A stretch of DNA of 16,686 nt from Pseudomonadota bacterium (GTDB taxonomy: Bacteria; Pseudomonadota; Gammaproteobacteria; Steroidobacterales; Steroidobacteraceae), in the NCBI GenBank assembly GCA_021792815.1, contig JAJYTX010000016.1, forward strand, positions 1 to 16,686, written 5' to 3'. This document shows, one piece after another, positions 14,417-16,686 of this stretch (positions are counted from its first letter, which is position 1; each line of letters opens with the position of its first letter). The notes below the pieces were generated by a model. It was not told where the DNA came from and did no database searches. It was given only the letters and a program-made list of their open reading frames with translations. The position numbers and the translations under genes were made by a program.

Positions 14417-15829
14417 ATGTCATCGTTCGCGCTGACCATCGGCGGCAAGGCCGTGACCACCACGCGACAGCTCGACGTTCTCAACCCATTCGACGAATCC
14501 GTCGCCGGACGCTGTTCCGAAGCGACGGTCGAGCAGCTCGATCAGGCCGTCCGCTGCGCGCGCGAGGCGCTGCCGGGCTGGTCGTCGACGCCCGATGCGG
14601 AACGCTCAGCGCGTCTCATGGACATCGCCGCGCTCATCGAACGACATCAGGCGGAGCTCTCTAGGCTGATCACGCTCGAGCAGGGCAAGGCCCAGAGCGG
14701 ACCGGGCGCCAATTTCGAGGTGGCAGGAGCGGCCGGCTGGACGCGCGCGACCGCGTCGCTGAATCTGCCCGAAGAGACGCTTCAGAACGACAGCGTCGCC
14801 CGCATCGTGATCCGGCGCAAGCCGGTCGGTGTGGTCGGCTCCGTCACACCGTGGAACTGGCCGCTGTTGATCGCCACGTGGCATGTCATGCCTGCGGTGC
14901 GCGTTGGATGCACGGTCGTCATCAAGCCATCGCCTTTCACACCACTGTCGACGCTGCGGCTCGTGGAACTGATGAATATGGCGTTGCCGCCCGGCGTCAT
15001 CAATGTGGTGACGGGAGGTGTGGAGGTCGGCGCGCGGCTCACCGAACATCCGGGCGTCGACAAGCTCGTATTCACCGGATCGATCGCCACAGGCAAGAAG
15101 GTCATGGAGAGCGCCGCGCATTCTCTGAAGCGCGTGACGCTGGAACTCGGCGGCAACGATGCCGGCGTCGTGCTGCCCGGTACGAACATCGAGCCGCTGC
15201 TCGAGAAACTGTTCTGGGGCTGCTTCATCAACTCCGGTCAGACCTGCGCGGCGCTGAAACGCCTGTACGTGCACGAATCGCAGTACGCCGATGTGGTGGA
15301 GCGGTTCGCGGCGTACGTCGAGAAGATACCGGTGGGCAACGGCCTCGACCCGCAGACGCTCATCGGACCGGTTTCCAATCGCATGCAGCTCGACAAGGTC
15401 ATGGGTCTGGTCGCAGAGGCCCGCGAGCGCGGCGCGCGCATCGTGACCGGCGGCCACAAGCCGCAGGGCCCGGGATTCGTCTATCCGCTCACGGTCATCG
15501 CGGAGGCGACCGACGAGATGCGGATCGTGAAGGAGGAACAGTTCGGGCCGGTGATCCCGATCATCCGCTATCGCACGATCGACGAAGCGATCCGCCGGGC
15601 CAATTCCCTCGAAGTCGGCCTCGGCGGCTCGGTCTGGGCAGACGATCCCGAGGCGGCGGCGCGCTATGCCGGGCAGCTCGAATGCGGCACCGCGTGGGTC
15701 AACCAGCACGGTGTGATCAATCCGATGACGCCGTTCGGCGGGGTCAAGTGCTCAGGCATCGGCGTCGAGTTCGGGGTGGACGGATTGAAAGAGTACACCA
15801 CGGTCCAGGCGCTCAACATCGCACGCTGA
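14417..15829 (+). CDS. NAD(P)-dependent aldehyde dehydrogenase
   Basis: A 470-residue aldehyde dehydrogenase with all core residues: Asn147 in TPWNWP, Lys170 in VIKPSPFTP, FTGSIATGK (219-227), Glu243 in LELGGND, and catalytic Cys277 in NSGQTCAALKR. The LGGNDAG variant and GQTCAALKRLYVH, GGVKCSGIGVEFG and LKEYT at the end mark a subfamily seen with varied aldehydes; it is not the HpaE type. ATG 14417 is chosen for GGGAG eight bases upstream and because the product then starts at FALTIGGKAV, as in relatives; ATG 14384 adds 11 codons. It lies between two MoaF-like genes. It could oxidise succinate semialdehyde from the hpa pathway or an aromatic aldehyde, but the sequence does not decide. Confidence 0.92.
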   Translation: MSSFALTIGGKAVTTTRQLDVLNPFDESVAGRCSEATVEQLDQAVRCAREALPGWSSTPDAERSARLMDIAALIERHQAELSRLITLEQGKAQSGPGANFEVAGAAGWTRATASLNLPEETLQNDSVARIVIRRKPVGVVGSVTPWNWPLLIATWHVMPAVRVGCTVVIKPSPFTPLSTLRLVELMNMALPPGVINVVTGGVEVGARLTEHPGVDKLVFTGSIATGKKVMESAAHSLKRVTLELGGNDAGVVLPGTNIEPLLEKLFWGCFINSGQTCAALKRLYVHESQYADVVERFAAYVEKIPVGNGLDPQTLIGPVSNRMQLDKVMGLVAEARERGARIVTGGHKPQGPGFVYPLTVIAEATDEMRIVKEEQFGPVIPIIRYRTIDEAIRRANSLEVGLGGSVWADDPEAAARYAGQLECGTAWVNQHGVINPMTPFGGVKCSGIGVEFGVDGLKEYTTVQALNIAR

Positions 15830-16013
15830 GGCGCGTGTGAGCCCCGGGCACGAAGACGGTCGGCGGCGCTGCGGCAACTGGTGGAGGGCGGCAGGGTTCG
15901 ACCGCGGTGGGTGAAGGGCTCTACGCGCAGATGCGAGGGCGGCGCCGCGGCGTGAACGCCGGTGTATCTGTGCGGGGGCGGAAACTGTGGCGATGTGACG
16001 TCGAGGTCATGCT

Positions 16014-16686
16014 ATGAACAATCCAGGCGATGTCCGCGGGGCGGCGACCGATGCGAAGTGGATCGCGGTAGGTGAGCTCGGCGAGGCGTTCGGGTCCGAT
16101 GCGCATTCGCATACGCTTGCGCCCTCGTCCCGGCTGAGCGGAACACGCATGAAGCTGAGTTTCGAGGACGGAAGCACGACGGAATATCACTTCCGGAGCG
16201 CTTCGGAGCTGGTGCGCGGGCAGGGCGAGGTGGAATCCTATCGTGCGACTGAAATCCGTCCCGGTGTCCTGTTCGTCGATTTCATCGCCTCCGGGAAACG
16301 CGCCGCGACGATCAGCCTGGTACTCGAGCCCGACCGTGGGATGTGCACGGCGATCGAGTGCGAGCTGCCTGGCGAATCCGAGGCGAAGCTGCCGCTCATC
16401 GAGCGGATCGGCCGGGGCGAGGAGCTGACTGGGGTCAAGGCCAAGTTCCTGAGCGGCGCGATCGATGCGCCGTTCGGGCGTGCCACCGGGCGGCACGCCG
16501 GCACGCGTGAGCTGATCGGCAGGCGGATCGAATACACCTACAGCGGATCGGAGCGCTACGAACACATCTATCTCAACGAGCGGTTCTACACCTGGCACTG
16601 TCTCGCCGGATCCGAGCAGGGCCTGGCCGACACGGACCGTTGCCACTACCTGAAAGTCGCCGACCGGCTCTACCTGTTCGTGTGGC
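16014..16686 (+). CDS. moaF: MoaF-family protein (3' partial)
   Basis: The frame is open from ATG 16014 to the right edge (224 complete codons), so the end is missing. GAGG (16003-16006) lies seven bases before the start. The N-terminal half (WIAVGELGEAFG..., MKLSFEDGSTTEYHF near residues 45-60, and FVDFIASGKRAATISLVLEPDRG near 90-110) looks like the first lipocalin-like module. From about residue 170, GRRIEYTYSGSERYEHIYLN, FYTWHC, GLADTDRCHYLKVADRLYLFVW forms the second, more conserved module. It is a closer match to MoaF than the copy at 12480 and is separated from the aldehyde dehydrogenase by 184 bases, on the same strand. MoaF proteins are found in amine and aromatic catabolic clusters; the biochemical role is unclear to me. 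A 241-codon frame on the opposite strand is a shadow. Confidence 0.83.
   Translation, partial: MNNPGDVRGAATDAKWIAVGELGEAFGSDAHSHTLAPSSRLSGTRMKLSFEDGSTTEYHFRSASELVRGQGEVESYRATEIRPGVLFVDFIASGKRAATISLVLEPDRGMCTAIECELPGESEAKLPLIERIGRGEELTGVKAKFLSGAIDAPFGRATGRHAGTRELIGRRIEYTYSGSERYEHIYLNERFYTWHCLAGSEQGLADTDRCHYLKVADRLYLFVW

Noticed and set aside
15948..15961. CGGCGT-GA-ACGCCG palindrome upstream of the last MoaF gene
   Set aside because: Short GC arms with no promoter beside it; not distinguishable from chance.
15921..16646. A 241-codon - strand frame at the right end
   Set aside because: Antisense to the MoaF gene, whose protein has clear family motifs and a good ribosome site.

Overview
The window is high-GC, densely coded DNA of a kind typical of Proteobacteria, most likely a gamma- or betaproteobacterium with broad aromatic catabolism. 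This guess rests on base composition, gene families and operon style; there is no rRNA or tRNA to fix the taxon. I see no mobile element, CRISPR array or RNA gene.

Left edge (1-945): the 3' part of a gene that fuses the end of an acyl-CoA/acyl-AMP ligase (ANL superfamily) to a PlsC-type acyltransferase. It looks unrelated to what follows.

Centre (about 1000-9700): a 4-hydroxyphenylacetate/homoprotocatechuate meta-cleavage regulon in three transcription units. On the + strand is hpaD (ring cleavage). On the - strand is a tightly overlapped operon reading hpaF, hpaE, a DapA-family aldolase, hpaG, hpaR (MarR repressor), then a LigA/LigB pair. Also on the - strand is hpaB-hpaC, a reduced-flavin-dependent aromatic monooxygenase and its flavin reductase. 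In front of each unit sits an AT-rich site related to TTAAC-NN-GTTAA, lying on or next to a good -35/-10 promoter. The likely reading is one HpaR regulon: HpaBC makes the catechol, HpaD opens it, HpaE oxidises the semialdehyde, HpaF and HpaG isomerise/decarboxylate. No HpaH hydratase and no HpaI aldolase are present; the DapA-like enzyme may fill one or both roles. The LigAB pair is a second, unrelated extradiol dioxygenase whose substrate is unknown.

Right part (about 9700-16686): an IclR regulator divergent from hpaB, then VOC protein plus FAH-family hydrolase (- strand), a diverged MoaF-like protein (+), an AhpD/CMD-family protein (-), an aldehyde dehydrogenase (+), and a second MoaF-like gene cut by the right edge. 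The two MoaF paralogues flank the CMD and aldehyde dehydrogenase genes. This looks like a second aromatic or aldehyde catabolic module of unknown substrate. Two further inverted repeats mark candidate control regions here.
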